Positions 8,541-17,201 of a stretch of 32,858 bases of DNA are shown piece by piece. Numbering within the stretch: position 1 is the stretch's first letter; every line of letters starts with the position of its first letter. The notes under the pieces were generated by a model. It saw only the letters and a list, made by a program, of their open reading frames with translations. It was not told where the DNA came from and did not search any database. The stretch is from Sulfuritalea sp. Lineage in GTDB: Bacteria > Pseudomonadota > Gammaproteobacteria > Burkholderiales > Methylophilaceae. The stretch is taken from positions 1 through 32,858 of the forward strand of contig JAIPCR010000011.1 in NCBI GenBank assembly GCA_021738125.1, written 5' to 3'. The position numbers and the translations under genes were made by a program.

Positions 8541-9281
8541 ATGAAATTCTCAATTTATAGATTTAACCCCGATGTAGACAAAAAACCCTACATGCAAGAT
8601 TACGACGTGGTGTTAGAGGATAGTGATCAAATGCTATTAGATGCATTACTACGCATCAAGGATTTGGATGATACTTTAAGTTTACGTAAATCATGTCGTG
8701 AGGGCGTTTGTGGCTCCGATAGTATGAATATTAATGGTAAAAATGGCTTAGCTTGTATTACTAAATTGTCAGATTTAGAAGAGCCTGTTGTATTAAGACC
8801 TATGCCAGGTTTGCCGGTGATTCGCGACTTGGTTGTGGATATGACGCAGTTTTTCGAGAACTATAATTCAGTTAAGCCTTATATGGTGAACAATGATCCA
8901 CCACCAGAGACTGAGCGCTTGCAGTCGCCTGAAGACAGAGCCAAGCTAGACGGCTTATATGAATGCATTTTATGTGGCGCATGCACAACTTCATGCCCTT
9001 CGTTTTGGTGGAATCCAGATAAATTTGTTGGACCAGCAGGCTTAATGCAGGCCTACCGATTTATGGTGGACAGCCGTGATCAAGCCATGGATGAGCGTTT
9101 GGAGAATTTAGAAGCGCCAGATCGATTGTATCGTTGCCATAACATTATGAATTGCGTTGAAGTTTGCCCGAAAAAACTGAATCCTAGTGCTGCGATTGCA
9201 AAAATTAAAGACCTTAAGTTTGAGCAAGCACGTGAGCATAAGAATCAGGCAAAAAAACATATAGAAATTAAATCAGTGTAG
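8541..9281 (+). CDS. sdhB: Succinate dehydrogenase iron-sulfur subunit SdhB
   Basis: Electron-transfer subunit of complex II, 246 residues, slightly longer than the usual ~235 because of a charged C-terminal tail rich in Lys. The [2Fe-2S] site is Cys52, Cys57, Asp60 and Cys72 (CREGVCGSD...GLAC); the Asp in place of a Cys ligand is also found in the E. coli enzyme. The [4Fe-4S] and [3Fe-4S] sites are provided by CILCGACTTSCPSFWW and CHNIMNCVEVCPKKLNP. GAGACT-rich bases precede the ATG, 27 bases after sdhA. Confidence 0.96.
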   Translation: MKFSIYRFNPDVDKKPYMQDYDVVLEDSDQMLLDALLRIKDLDDTLSLRKSCREGVCGSDSMNINGKNGLACITKLSDLEEPVVLRPMPGLPVIRDLVVDMTQFFENYNSVKPYMVNNDPPPETERLQSPEDRAKLDGLYECILCGACTTSCPSFWWNPDKFVGPAGLMQAYRFMVDSRDQAMDERLENLEAPDRLYRCHNIMNCVEVCPKKLNPSAAIAKIKDLKFEQAREHKNQAKKHIEIKSV

Positions 9282-9289
9282 GCCTGCAG

Positions 9290-9595
9290 ATGAATAATGT
9301 AAGCAACATGACCGATGAAGAAGTGCGACGCTTGAGTTGGCGTTGTCGTCGTGGCTTATTAGAGTTGGATATTGTGTTACAACGCTTTTCTGAAAATCAT
9401 GTTGCTGGGTTAAGTCAGCAAGAGCTACTGGCATTTGATGGGTTGTTGGATTTACCAGATAACGAATTTTTAGATGTAGTGACTTTGAGAGTCAAATTTA
9501 GCAATGTTAAGGCTTTAATGGATAAGAAACTGGATGTACTTGCAATGCAGAGTGTGCTGACAAAATTAGGTGGTCATGCCGCAATCAGTCGCTAG
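9290..9595 (+). CDS. sdhE: FAD assembly factor SdhE
   Basis: A 101-residue protein of the SdhE/YgfY family, which promotes covalent flavin attachment to SdhA. The N-terminal RRLSWRCRRGLLELDIVLQ contains the RGxxE flavinylation motif, followed by the helical DUF339 fold (LLAFDGLLDLPDNEFLDVV). It lies 8 bases after sdhB. In many betaproteobacteria citrate synthase follows sdhE; here a CitE-like lyase takes that place. Confidence 0.92.
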   Translation: MNNVSNMTDEEVRRLSWRCRRGLLELDIVLQRFSENHVAGLSQQELLAFDGLLDLPDNEFLDVVTLRVKFSNVKALMDKKLDVLAMQSVLTKLGGHAAISR

Positions 9596-9630
9596 AAGAA
9601 TGAATAATTAAAATCACTGAAAGAGCTAAT

Positions 9631-10794
9631 ATGAATAAGGTCCATTCAATTGTTGATGATATCAATATGAATAATCAAAGCAAAATAAAATGTTATAGCA
9701 ACAGCTCAATGTTAGGTGAAAGCTGGCCTGGTATACAGTTGTATTACCCACCGGTTAAATATTCACCTGCTTTAGGGATTTATGAAGATTTAACGCAGGC
9801 TGCTGCGCGTATGCGCAAGCACGCACACAACACCAATGCCCATACTTTGATTTTTGACTTAGAAGATGGTTGTCGTCAAAAGGTGATGAGTCGTGATTTA
9901 TTAAGACAAGAGTTACCTTTGCTACGCAAAGATAATCAGCAGGTGACGATTGCGATTCGCGCGAACTCATTCCGTACAGACGAATATGAATTAGACATGC
10001 AGTTGGTTCGGGATATGTCTGACTACATTGATGTGGTGATGCTGGCTAAAGCAGGTGAGGCTTATGGTGCAGCTGAAGTGCGTGATTTATCAAGCTTTTT
10101 AGTTGAGATTAACCCTCACATTACGATACAGCCAATTATTGAGCACCCTAAATCACTCAAAATTGCTCCTGAGTTGTTGCAATACAGCACAGTGAAGCAT
10201 GTGGTCTTTGGTATTCATGACTTTTCTAAAGCGATGGGTATACACATTACGCCAGAAAATTGGATAGAAGAACTACAGTTCTATATGAACCAATTGATGT
10301 TTGAAGCGCGTATTGCAGGTAAGGGCGTAATTGGTGGGGTAGAAACCTTGATTGGCGCTAATGTAATGCCAGAAAAATTTGTAGAGCCTCATGATGTCCG
10401 TCGCTGGTTAGATTTGCATGGAGATAATGAGTCCAGAGTAGTTTACAAGCATGCCTGCCAGGAAGCTGCGATGGGTCTCACTGGTAAACAAGTGATACAC
10501 CCGGGCCATATTCACTTATGTAAAACGGCATATACACCATCGCCTACCGAAGTGAATCAAAAGGTTCGCATTCTTAAGGCGGCGATTGAGGCTGATGCCT
10601 TGCATGGTGGGGCCATTAAGTTTGAAGGTGAAATGCTTGATCCACCTATGTTTGGTAAGGCCTTGCAAACATTGTTACGTGCCCATGCGTTAAGAGCCAT
10701 CACCCCTGAAGATAAAAACTTTGCCTTACAAGTGCTTGAGTTATTGCCAGCGCAAGTGATACGTCAAAACTGGCCATACGGAGCGATTTTATAA
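9631..10794 (+). CDS. Long CitE-like lyase of the HpcH/HpaI family (third paralog)
   Basis: A 387-residue CitE-type protein, about 90 residues longer than classical CitE. It has an N-terminal extension before the first strand and a C-terminal helical tail of about 60 residues. Active-site residues are present: Glu78-Asp79 in FDLEDG, Arg110 in AIRANSFR, Glu171 in PIIEHP and Asp197 in FGIHDFSKAMG; GKQVIHPGHI is the family's closing segment. The ATG at 9631 is preceded by GAAAGAG at 5-base spacing. It lies between sdhE and an acyl-CoA ligase, which suggests the ligase makes the CoA ester that this lyase cleaves, for example citramalyl-CoA or malyl-CoA. The substrate is not determinable from sequence. 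It is only distantly similar to the two CitE-like proteins on the other strand, so it is not a recent duplicate. Confidence 0.78.
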   Translation: MNKVHSIVDDINMNNQSKIKCYSNSSMLGESWPGIQLYYPPVKYSPALGIYEDLTQAAARMRKHAHNTNAHTLIFDLEDGCRQKVMSRDLLRQELPLLRKDNQQVTIAIRANSFRTDEYELDMQLVRDMSDYIDVVMLAKAGEAYGAAEVRDLSSFLVEINPHITIQPIIEHPKSLKIAPELLQYSTVKHVVFGIHDFSKAMGIHITPENWIEELQFYMNQLMFEARIAGKGVIGGVETLIGANVMPEKFVEPHDVRRWLDLHGDNESRVVYKHACQEAAMGLTGKQVIHPGHIHLCKTAYTPSPTEVNQKVRILKAAIEADALHGGAIKFEGEMLDPPMFGKALQTLLRAHALRAITPEDKNFALQVLELLPAQVIRQNWPYGAIL

Positions 10795-10850
10795 GGATGC
10801 GCTAGCGCGTTCGTATTAGGCCTTTTTATTCTGTAATTTATGAAAGCTGA

Positions 10851-12485
10851 ATGATGCAAAAATTTGAAAAATTTCCAGACTGGCAATGGCGTGTTGAAAA
10901 AAATTTCAATATCGGTGCGGCTTGTACAGACAAACATTTAAATACGCCAGTGGCACAAGCCATTGCGATGATTGTAGAAGATGATGTGCAAGGGACATCT
11001 CAAATTACTTTTGAGCAATTAGCTAAACGCACAGATCAATTTGCCCAGTTACTTAGAAACTTACAAGTCAATGTGGGTGAGCGCGTTTTGATTCGTTTGC
11101 CCAATTGCTTAGATTACCCTACTGCATTCTTGGGTACCATGAAGCGTGGCGCAATTTCCGTCCCCACCTCAACTTTACTCACCGCTGAGGAGGTTGCTTA
11201 TTTGGCGCGTGATTCTAATGCTGCCGTATTAGTAACAGATAAAGCCGCGTGGCCAGCATTACAAGATCATTTATCAGGGTTGCCTAATTTAAAGCATGTA
11301 TTTTTATCAGGAACCGGCGAAATTGCTAAGCACGCCACATTGAATGTCTGTGATTTGGCTGCTGCGCTTTCGGCGATTGAGACATGCTCAGGCACACACC
11401 CAACCGCGGCTGAAGATCCGGCTTATTTAGTCTATACATCAGGTACGACGGGTTACCCCAAGGGCGTGTTACATGCGCACCGTGCCTTAATCGGTCGTGA
11501 GCCTGCGGCAAAATATTGGTTTAATTTTTCTGATAATCTACAAGACCGCATTATGCATTCAGGAAAATTCAACTGGACTTATGTACTCGGGACCGGCTTG
11601 ATGGATCCCTTGTATCTTGGTAAAACAGTCATAGTGCACGAAGGTAAGAACGATGCAGATTTGTGGACACGGTTGATTGCTAAACACTCGGCAACTATTT
11701 TTGTCGGTGTACCTACGATTTATCGCCAAATTATTCAAAAATCATCGGCCCAGCAGGCAGATGTAACCAGTTTGCGTCATTGCATGAGTGCAGGCGAACA
11801 TTTGTCTGATGAAGTGTTGCAACAATGGCGTGCACGTTTCGGTCAAGATATTTATGAAGCGGTCGGTATGAGTGAATTTTCATACTATTTAAGTCAAAGT
11901 ACGTTCCGTCCGATTAGAGCCGGTTCAGCAGGTTTTCCGCAGCCTGGCCATGCGATTAAATTACTTAATCCAGAAACTTTGGAAGAAGTCGAGCAGGGTG
12001 AAGAGGGCATGATTTGTGTGCCAGATAATGACCCTGGCCTATTTTTACGCTATTGGAATTTAGATGAAGAAACGGCAAAATATAAGCACGATGGCTGGTT
12101 TTTTACTGGGGATTACGCACGCTACGATGAGGACGGCTATATTTGGTTCTTAGGGCGTAAGGATGACATTATTAAAAGTTTTGGTTACCGTGTGTCGCCT
12201 TATGAAATTGAGCGTGTGTATAAGTCGCATCCAGCAGTGGCAGACTGTGCCGCAGTGGGTGAGGAGCTTGAGAAAGATAAACTGCTAGTAGTGACTTACG
12301 TGATATTACAGCCTAATCTTGAGGTGACGGCAGACGAACTGTTGGCATTTGGTAAGCAACATTTGGCTGCTTATAAAACACCTAAAACGGTTTATTTAAC
12401 TAAAGATTTTCCACGCACTAAAAATGGCAAAATTTTACGTAAAGATATTAATAATAAAATTGCTTATGCAAAATCCGCAAGATAA
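10851..12485 (+). CDS. AMP-forming acyl-CoA ligase (ANL superfamily)
   Basis: A 544-residue AMP-dependent synthetase that would activate a carboxylic acid with ATP and CoA. The phosphate-binding loop YTSGTTGYPKGVLH begins at residue 195. FFTGDYARYDEDGYIWFLGRKDDIIKSFGYRVSPYEIE covers the hinge (about 420-455), and PRTKNGKILRK holds the catalytic Lys527. The overall style resembles the benzoate-CoA ligase and medium-chain acyl-CoA synthetase branch rather than acetyl-CoA synthetase. Lying between a CitE-like lyase and a class I fumarase, it is a candidate mesaconate, citramalate or similar dicarboxylate-CoA ligase. A role with propionate is also possible. ATG 10851 is directly followed by a second ATG, and either may be used. 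Confidence 0.82.
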   Translation: MMQKFEKFPDWQWRVEKNFNIGAACTDKHLNTPVAQAIAMIVEDDVQGTSQITFEQLAKRTDQFAQLLRNLQVNVGERVLIRLPNCLDYPTAFLGTMKRGAISVPTSTLLTAEEVAYLARDSNAAVLVTDKAAWPALQDHLSGLPNLKHVFLSGTGEIAKHATLNVCDLAAALSAIETCSGTHPTAAEDPAYLVYTSGTTGYPKGVLHAHRALIGREPAAKYWFNFSDNLQDRIMHSGKFNWTYVLGTGLMDPLYLGKTVIVHEGKNDADLWTRLIAKHSATIFVGVPTIYRQIIQKSSAQQADVTSLRHCMSAGEHLSDEVLQQWRARFGQDIYEAVGMSEFSYYLSQSTFRPIRAGSAGFPQPGHAIKLLNPETLEEVEQGEEGMICVPDNDPGLFLRYWNLDEETAKYKHDGWFFTGDYARYDEDGYIWFLGRKDDIIKSFGYRVSPYEIERVYKSHPAVADCAAVGEELEKDKLLVVTYVILQPNLEVTADELLAFGKQHLAAYKTPKTVYLTKDFPRTKNGKILRKDINNKIAYAKSAR

Positions 12486-12517
12486 TGCTCAAATAGATAA
12501 ATGCTTGTAAGGCAAAA

Positions 12518-14047
12518 ATGACCACGATACAGCAGGAAGACTTCATTCAAAGCATTGCAGATGCACTGCAATACATTTCTTACTACCATCCGCTTGATTA
12601 TATTCAGGCGCTGGGACGTGCCTATGAAGCGGAGCAATCAACAGCTGCTAAAGACGCTATTGCACAAATTTTAACCAATTCGCGTATGTGCGCCGAAGGT
12701 AAACGGCCGCTTTGCCAAGATACTGGCATTGTTGTTGCTTTTGTTAAAGTAGGCATGCAAGTAAAGTGGAATTCAACTTTAAATGTAGAGCAAATGGTGA
12801 ATGAAGGTGTGCGTCGTGCTTATCAGTTGCCGGAGAATAAATTACGTGCTTCTATAGTGAGCGACCCAGCTGGAAAGCGCGCCAATACTAAAGATAACAC
12901 GCCAGCAGTAGTGCATGTTTCATTGGTCACGGGGGATAAAGTTGAGGTAAGTATTGCCGCTAAAGGCGGAGGCTCAGAGAATAAAGCGAAGCTGACGATG
13001 CTTAACCCCAACGACAGCATCGTTGATTGGATATTGGGCGTGGTGCCCCAAATGGGTGCAGGTTGGTGTCCACCAGGCATGTTGGGTATAGGCATAGGCG
13101 GTAGTGCAGAAAAAGCTGTATTGTTAGCCAAAGAATCACTGATGGCGCCGATAGATATGCATGAGCTTAAGGCAAAGGGCGCAAGCAATAGAATAGAAGA
13201 ATTGCGCTTAGAAATTTTTGAAAAAGTGAATAATTTGGGTATAGGCGCGCAAGGTTTAGGGGGTCTGGCGACTGTATTGGATGTGAAGATATTAGATTAT
13301 CCTACGCATGCGGCTTCACTGCCGGTGGCAATTATCCCTAATTGTGCCGCAACGCGACATGTGCATTTTGAGTTGGATGGTAGTGGTGTAGCGCAATTAG
13401 AAGCGCCTGATTTGAATGATTGGCCTGATGTGCATTGGACCCCCAGTGAAGCGTCTTTAAGGGTGAATTTAGATACGATTACTAAAGCGCAGATTCAAAC
13501 TTGGCAACCTGGTCAAACTTTGTTGCTGAGTGGAAAATTACTGACAGGCCGTGATGCAGCGCATAAACGTATCGCGACTATGTTGGCAGCAGGAGAAAAG
13601 CTACCTGTTGATTTTACTAATCGATTTATTTATTACGTAGGTCCGGTAGATGCAGTAGGTAATGAAGCGGTAGGCCCGGCTGGACCGACGACAGCGACGC
13701 GGATGGATGGCTTTACTGACATGATGTTAGGTCAAACGGGTTTGTTGGGCATGGTCGGAAAAGCTGAGCGGGGCGATGAAACAATAGCTTCGATTGCCAG
13801 TTATCAGTCAGTTTATTTGACAGCAGTGGGCGGTGCCGCCTATTTGGTAAGTAAAGCGATTAAAAAAGCAGAAGTGCTGGCATTTGCTGACTTGGGCATG
13901 GAAGCAATCTATGAGTTTACTGTACAAGATATGCCTGTAACAGTGGCGGTGGATAGTAAGGGCGTGTCCGTACATAGTATTGGCCCAGCGACTTGGCAAG
14001 CAAAAATTGCTAGCCAAAGTTTTGTAGAAATACACGCTGTTACTTAA
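12518..14047 (+). CDS. fumA: Class I fumarate hydratase (iron-sulfur, single-chain)
   Basis: A 509-residue fumarase that joins both class I domains in one chain and converts fumarate to malate. The three cluster ligands are visible: Cys66 (PLCQDTG), Cys184 (GWCPPGMLG) and Cys276 (PNCAATRH). GGGSENKAK, GIGIGGSAEKA and the C-terminal GPTTATRMDGF are further family segments. Class I fumarases from Burkholderia xenovorans and E. coli are known to hydrate mesaconate to (S)-citramalate as well. That activity is plausible here because the gene sits with an acyl-CoA ligase, CitE-like lyases and, across the GntR gene, mesaconyl-CoA hydratase. It begins 32 bases after the ligase stop. Fumarase function is near certain; mesaconase function is inference. 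Confidence 0.95.
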   Translation: MTTIQQEDFIQSIADALQYISYYHPLDYIQALGRAYEAEQSTAAKDAIAQILTNSRMCAEGKRPLCQDTGIVVAFVKVGMQVKWNSTLNVEQMVNEGVRRAYQLPENKLRASIVSDPAGKRANTKDNTPAVVHVSLVTGDKVEVSIAAKGGGSENKAKLTMLNPNDSIVDWILGVVPQMGAGWCPPGMLGIGIGGSAEKAVLLAKESLMAPIDMHELKAKGASNRIEELRLEIFEKVNNLGIGAQGLGGLATVLDVKILDYPTHAASLPVAIIPNCAATRHVHFELDGSGVAQLEAPDLNDWPDVHWTPSEASLRVNLDTITKAQIQTWQPGQTLLLSGKLLTGRDAAHKRIATMLAAGEKLPVDFTNRFIYYVGPVDAVGNEAVGPAGPTTATRMDGFTDMMLGQTGLLGMVGKAERGDETIASIASYQSVYLTAVGGAAYLVSKAIKKAEVLAFADLGMEAIYEFTVQDMPVTVAVDSKGVSVHSIGPATWQAKIASQSFVEIHAVT

Positions 14048-14072
14048 TGCCATTTTATATTGGCCGTTAGTG

Positions 14073-14399
14073 ATGCGTGTGGATAAGAGATTAGCATTTT
14101 TAGGACCAGCACTTATTTTTCTGGCTGGTTTTTTTGTCATTAACTTAGCAAGTGCAGAAGATTTGTTGGGCTACCTCACGGATAAAAATGGGCGATATAT
14201 TGGCCCTAGCGTTGAAGATAATGTGGTAGCAATGGATACAGATAAGAATGGCTTTGCCGATGTATATGAAGTGCGTGCTTTTTTAGAATTAAAGCACGGC
14301 AAAGGCTATGAAAAAGAGGTGTTGGATAGAATGGAGGCTTCAGCTAAGGGTAAGAGTTGCAGTTCGCCATTTGCTAAAGACTTATACCTAAATCAGTAG
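14073..14399 (+). CDS. Small exported EF-hand (calcium-binding) protein
   Basis: A 108-residue protein of no recognised specific family. The N-terminus has a basic start (MRVDKR), a hydrophobic core to about residue 25 and an ASA|ED signal-peptidase-like site after residue 28. Residues 55-66 (DTDKNGFADVYE) form a textbook EF-hand loop with Asp, Asp, Asn, Gly, Asp and Glu at positions 1, 3, 5, 6, 9 and 12. Only one clear EF-hand is present, although DKNGRYIGPSVED earlier (about 37-49) could be a degenerate partner. A single Cys lies near the C-terminus. An in-frame GTG at 14070 is an alternative start. It is placed between fumarase (25 bases before) and acnB, but a periplasmic calcium binder has no evident role in this metabolism. 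Confidence 0.75.
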   Translation: MRVDKRLAFLGPALIFLAGFFVINLASAEDLLGYLTDKNGRYIGPSVEDNVVAMDTDKNGFADVYEVRAFLELKHGKGYEKEVLDRMEASAKGKSCSSPFAKDLYLNQ

Positions 14400-14451
14400 T
14401 TAATCAGGATAAATAAGCAATAAGAAATAAACGTTCAGATCAAAATCTACT

Positions 14452-14511
14452 TGGGTTAAGCACCCTCTGTTTTGAGCTGGTTGTATAATGATGATGAATA
14501 ATTTTAACCCA
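14452..14511 (+). promoter_or_regulatory. Possible acnB promoter/operator region
   Basis: The 131-base gap before acnB holds TATAAT (14484-14489) without a convincing -35. It also holds a perfect 8-base inverted repeat, TGGGTTAA (14452-14459) and TTAACCCA (14504-14511), flanking that -10. The arrangement suggests a regulated promoter close to the acnB ATG at 14531. No known operator is recognised. Confidence 0.35.
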
Positions 14512-14530
14512 CTTTAAAGATGCAAATATC

Positions 14531-17110
14531 ATGTTAAAAGCCTATGCCGCGCACGTGCAAGAACGTGCTAATAATCAATTACCACCATTACCGCTTAATG
14601 CTGAGCAAGTTGCTCAAGTTGTAGAGTTGCTTAAAAACCCACCTGCAGGTCAGGCTGAAATCTTAATTGATCTGATTGCCAACCGCACGCCGGCTGGGGT
14701 AGATCAGGCCGCCTATGTAAAAGCTGCATTTTTATCTGATATTGCCAATGGCAAAGCTGTTTCACCTTTGATGACGCCAGCGCAAGCCGTTGAGTTGCTT
14801 GCAACGATGTTAGGTGGATATAACGTTCAAGCGTTAGTAGCCCTACTTGATACGCCTATGGCAGAAGCCGCAGTGGATGCCTTATCAAAAACTATTTTAA
14901 TGTTTGATGCTTTTCATGATGTGAATGAAAAAATGAAAGCAGGTAACGTACATGCTAAAAAACTCATCACATCATGGGCGAATGCAGAATGGTTTACGAA
15001 TGCCCCAGTATTAGCTAAAGAAATTAAATTGGTGGTCTTCAAAGTCGATGGTGAAACCAATACCGATGATTTAAGCCCCGCACAAGATGCTTGGAGTCGC
15101 CCAGATATTCCTTTGCATGCCAAAGCGATGTTGGTGAATAAAATGCCAGAAGGCTTAAAGCTGATTGATACTTTGAAGCAAAAAGGTTTGCCACTGGCTT
15201 ATGTCGGTGATGTTGTTGGTACCGGTTCTTCACGTAAATCGGCGATTAATTCCTTGCAGTGGTTTATGGGTAATGACATTCCTAATATTCCGAACAAGCG
15301 CACGGGTGGCGTCATTCTAGGCACTAAAATTGCCCCTATTTTCTTTAATACGGCAGAAGATTCTGGTGCATTGCCTATCCAATGTGACGTTTCAAAAATG
15401 CACACAGGGGACATCATCACCATTCAGCCTTATGCGGGAAAAGTGCTAAATGAAGCGGGCGAAGTGATTTCTAGTTTTGATTTGGCACCATTAACCATCC
15501 CAGATGAAGTGCGCGCAGGCGGGCGTATTGCATTGATTATTGGACGTGGATTAACCACTAATGCCCGTGCGGCTTTAGGCTTGCCGCCAACAGAATTGTT
15601 TATCAGCGCCGCCACACCAAAAGATAGTGGTAAGGGCTATACGCTTGCCCAAAAAATGGTGGGTAGAGCATGTGGCTTGCCTGAGGGAGTAGGAGTTAGG
15701 CCAGGGTCATATTGTGAGCCTAAAGCCACAACCGTAGGTTCACAAGACACTACAGGCGGCATGACCCGTGATGAGCTGAAAGAATTGGCTTGTTTGGGTT
15801 TTAGTGCAGATTTGGTGATGCAAAGCTTCTGTCATACTGCGGCTTATCCAAAACCAGTAGACATTAAATTGCATCATAGTTTGCCAGAGTTTATGAGTAG
15901 CCGTGGTGGTGTGAGTTTGCGCCCGGGTGACGGTGTGATTCACTCTTGGTTAAACCGTATGGTATTGCCCGATACGGTAGGTACTGGCGGTGACTCGCAT
16001 ACGCGCTTCCCAATAGGTATTTCATTCCCAGCGGGTTCTGGTCTAGTTGCCTTTGCTGCGGCCATGGGCGCGATGCCGTTAGATATGCCGGAATCAGTGT
16101 TAGTACGTTTTAAAGGCACGATGCAACCAGGTATTACTTTACGTGATTTAGTCAATGCCATTCCTTATGCCGCTATTCAAAAAGGTGAGCTGACAGTGGG
16201 TAAGCAAGGCAAAAAAAATGTCTTTAATGGCCGTATTTTAGAAATTGAAGGTTTGCCTGATTTGAAGGTAGAGCAAGCCTTTGAATTTGCTGATGCCTCT
16301 GCTGAACGTTCTGCAAATGGTTGTACGGTTAAGTTAAACAAAGCACCAGTGATTGAGTTTCTAAGTTCAAATATCGTGCTTATGCAAAACATGATTGATA
16401 ATGGCTATGAAGATGCGCGTTCGTTACAACGTCGTATTGCCAGCATGCAAGCGTGGTTGGCTAAGCCTGAGTTGTTAGAACCCGATGCGAATGCTGAGTA
16501 CGCATACACACTTGAAATTGATTTAAATGAAATTAAAGAACCTTTAGTAGCATGCCCTAACGATCCTGATGATATTAAGCCATTGTCAGCTGTGATGGGT
16601 GACAAGGTTGACGAGGTGTTCATTGGTAGTTGCATGACTAATATTGGTCATTATCGCGCCGCCGCAAAAGTGTTAGAAGGTTCAGGGAATATTCCTACTC
16701 GTTTATGGATTGCGCCACCTACTCGTATGGATGAAGCGCAACTTAGAGACGAGGGTGTTTATTCTGTATTTGGCGTAGCTGGTGCGCGTACTGAAATTCC
16801 AGGTTGTTCTTTATGTATGGGCAATCAAGCGCGTGTAGCTGATAAAGCGACAGTGTTTTCAACCAGCACACGTAATTTTGATAACCGTATGGGGATGGAT
16901 GCCCGCGTTTATCTAGGTTCAGCTGAATTAGCGGCAGTGTGTGCGAAGTTGGGACGTATGCCAACGCATGCTGAATATATGGAAACAGTCGGTAATAAAT
17001 TACAAAATACCGCTGAAATTTATAAATATCTTAACTTTGATCAAATGCCAGATTATTCAGCAAGTTTGGCCAAGTCTAAAAAAATCATTCCTATTGCTGA
17101 AGTGATTTAA
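14531..17110 (+). CDS. acnB: Aconitate hydratase B / 2-methylisocitrate dehydratase
   Basis: An 859-residue AcnB-type aconitase, close to the 865 residues of E. coli AcnB, with the HEAT-like N-terminal domain and the swivel domain preceding the catalytic part. It isomerises citrate to isocitrate and can hydrate 2-methyl-cis-aconitate to 2-methylisocitrate, the substrate of PrpB. The cluster ligands are the Cys in [13 protein letters not shown] and the two Cys in [14 protein letters not shown] near the C-terminus. [13 protein letters not shown] and [15 protein letters not shown] are active-site segments. It closes the metabolic cluster and is followed by a long hairpin. Its presence with prpB supports a working methylcitrate cycle, although prpC and prpD are not in the window. 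Confidence 0.96.
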   Translation: MLKAYAAHVQERANNQLPPLPLNAEQVAQVVELLKNPPAGQAEILIDLIANRTPAGVDQAAYVKAAFLSDIANGKAVSPLMTPAQAVELLATMLGGYNVQALVALLDTPMAEAAVDALSKTILMFDAFHDVNEKMKAGNVHAKKLITSWANAEWFTNAPVLAKEIKLVVFKVDGETNTDDLSPAQDAWSRPDIPLHAKAMLVNKMPEGLKLIDTLKQKGLPLAYVGDVVGTGSSRKSAINSLQWFMGNDIPNIPNKRTGGVILGTKIAPIFFNTAEDSGALPIQCDVSKMHTGDIITIQPYAGKVLNEAGEVISSFDLAPLTIPDEVRAGGRIALIIGRGLTTNARAALGLPPTELFISAATPKDSGKGYTLAQKMVGRACGLPEGVGVRPGSYCEPKATTVGSQDTTGGMTRDELKELACLGFSADLVMQSFCHTAAYPKPVDIKLHHSLPEFMSSRGGVSLRPGDGVIHSWLNRMVLPDTVGTGGDSHTRFPIGISFPAGSGLVAFAAAMGAMPLDMPESVLVRFKGTMQPGITLRDLVNAIPYAAIQKGELTVGKQGKKNVFNGRILEIEGLPDLKVEQAFEFADASAERSANGCTVKLNKAPVIEFLSSNIVLMQNMIDNGYEDARSLQRRIASMQAWLAKPELLEPDANAEYAYTLEIDLNEIKEPLVACPNDPDDIKPLSAVMGDKVDEVFIGSCMTNIGHYRAAAKVLEGSGNIPTRLWIAPPTRMDEAQLRDEGVYSVFGVAGARTEIPGCSLCMGNQARVADKATVFSTSTRNFDNRMGMDARVYLGSAELAAVCAKLGRMPTHAEYMETVGNKLQNTAEIYKYLNFDQMPDYSASLAKSKKIIPIAEVI

Positions 17111-17127
17111 TTCATACGGTATCTAAT

Positions 17128-17164
17128 TTACGTTCATCCTTAACTTGTAAAAGGATGAACGTAA
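17128..17164 (+). terminator. 14-bp perfect hairpin after acnB, possible terminator
   Basis: TTACGTTCATCCTT (17128-17141) and AAGGATGAACGTAA (17151-17164) are perfectly complementary with a 9-base loop, starting 17 bases after the acnB stop. No T tract follows on the plus strand, so it may work as an mRNA 3'-end stabiliser or a Rho-assisted terminator rather than a classical intrinsic one. Confidence 0.5.
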
Positions 17165-17201
17165 GACTATATTGCTGTGTAATATTTTTATAGACCGCAA
17201 T

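Noticed and set aside
10799-10808. Palindrome GCGCTAGCGC and the following CCTTTTTATT as a terminator after the long CitE-like gene
   Set aside because: The palindrome leaves no usable loop and a stem of only three pairs; it is not a credible terminator.
12823-13188. Minus-strand frame of 121 codons inside fumarase
   Set aside because: It is the antisense of the iron-sulfur part of a complete class I fumarase and looks like a low-complexity shadow.
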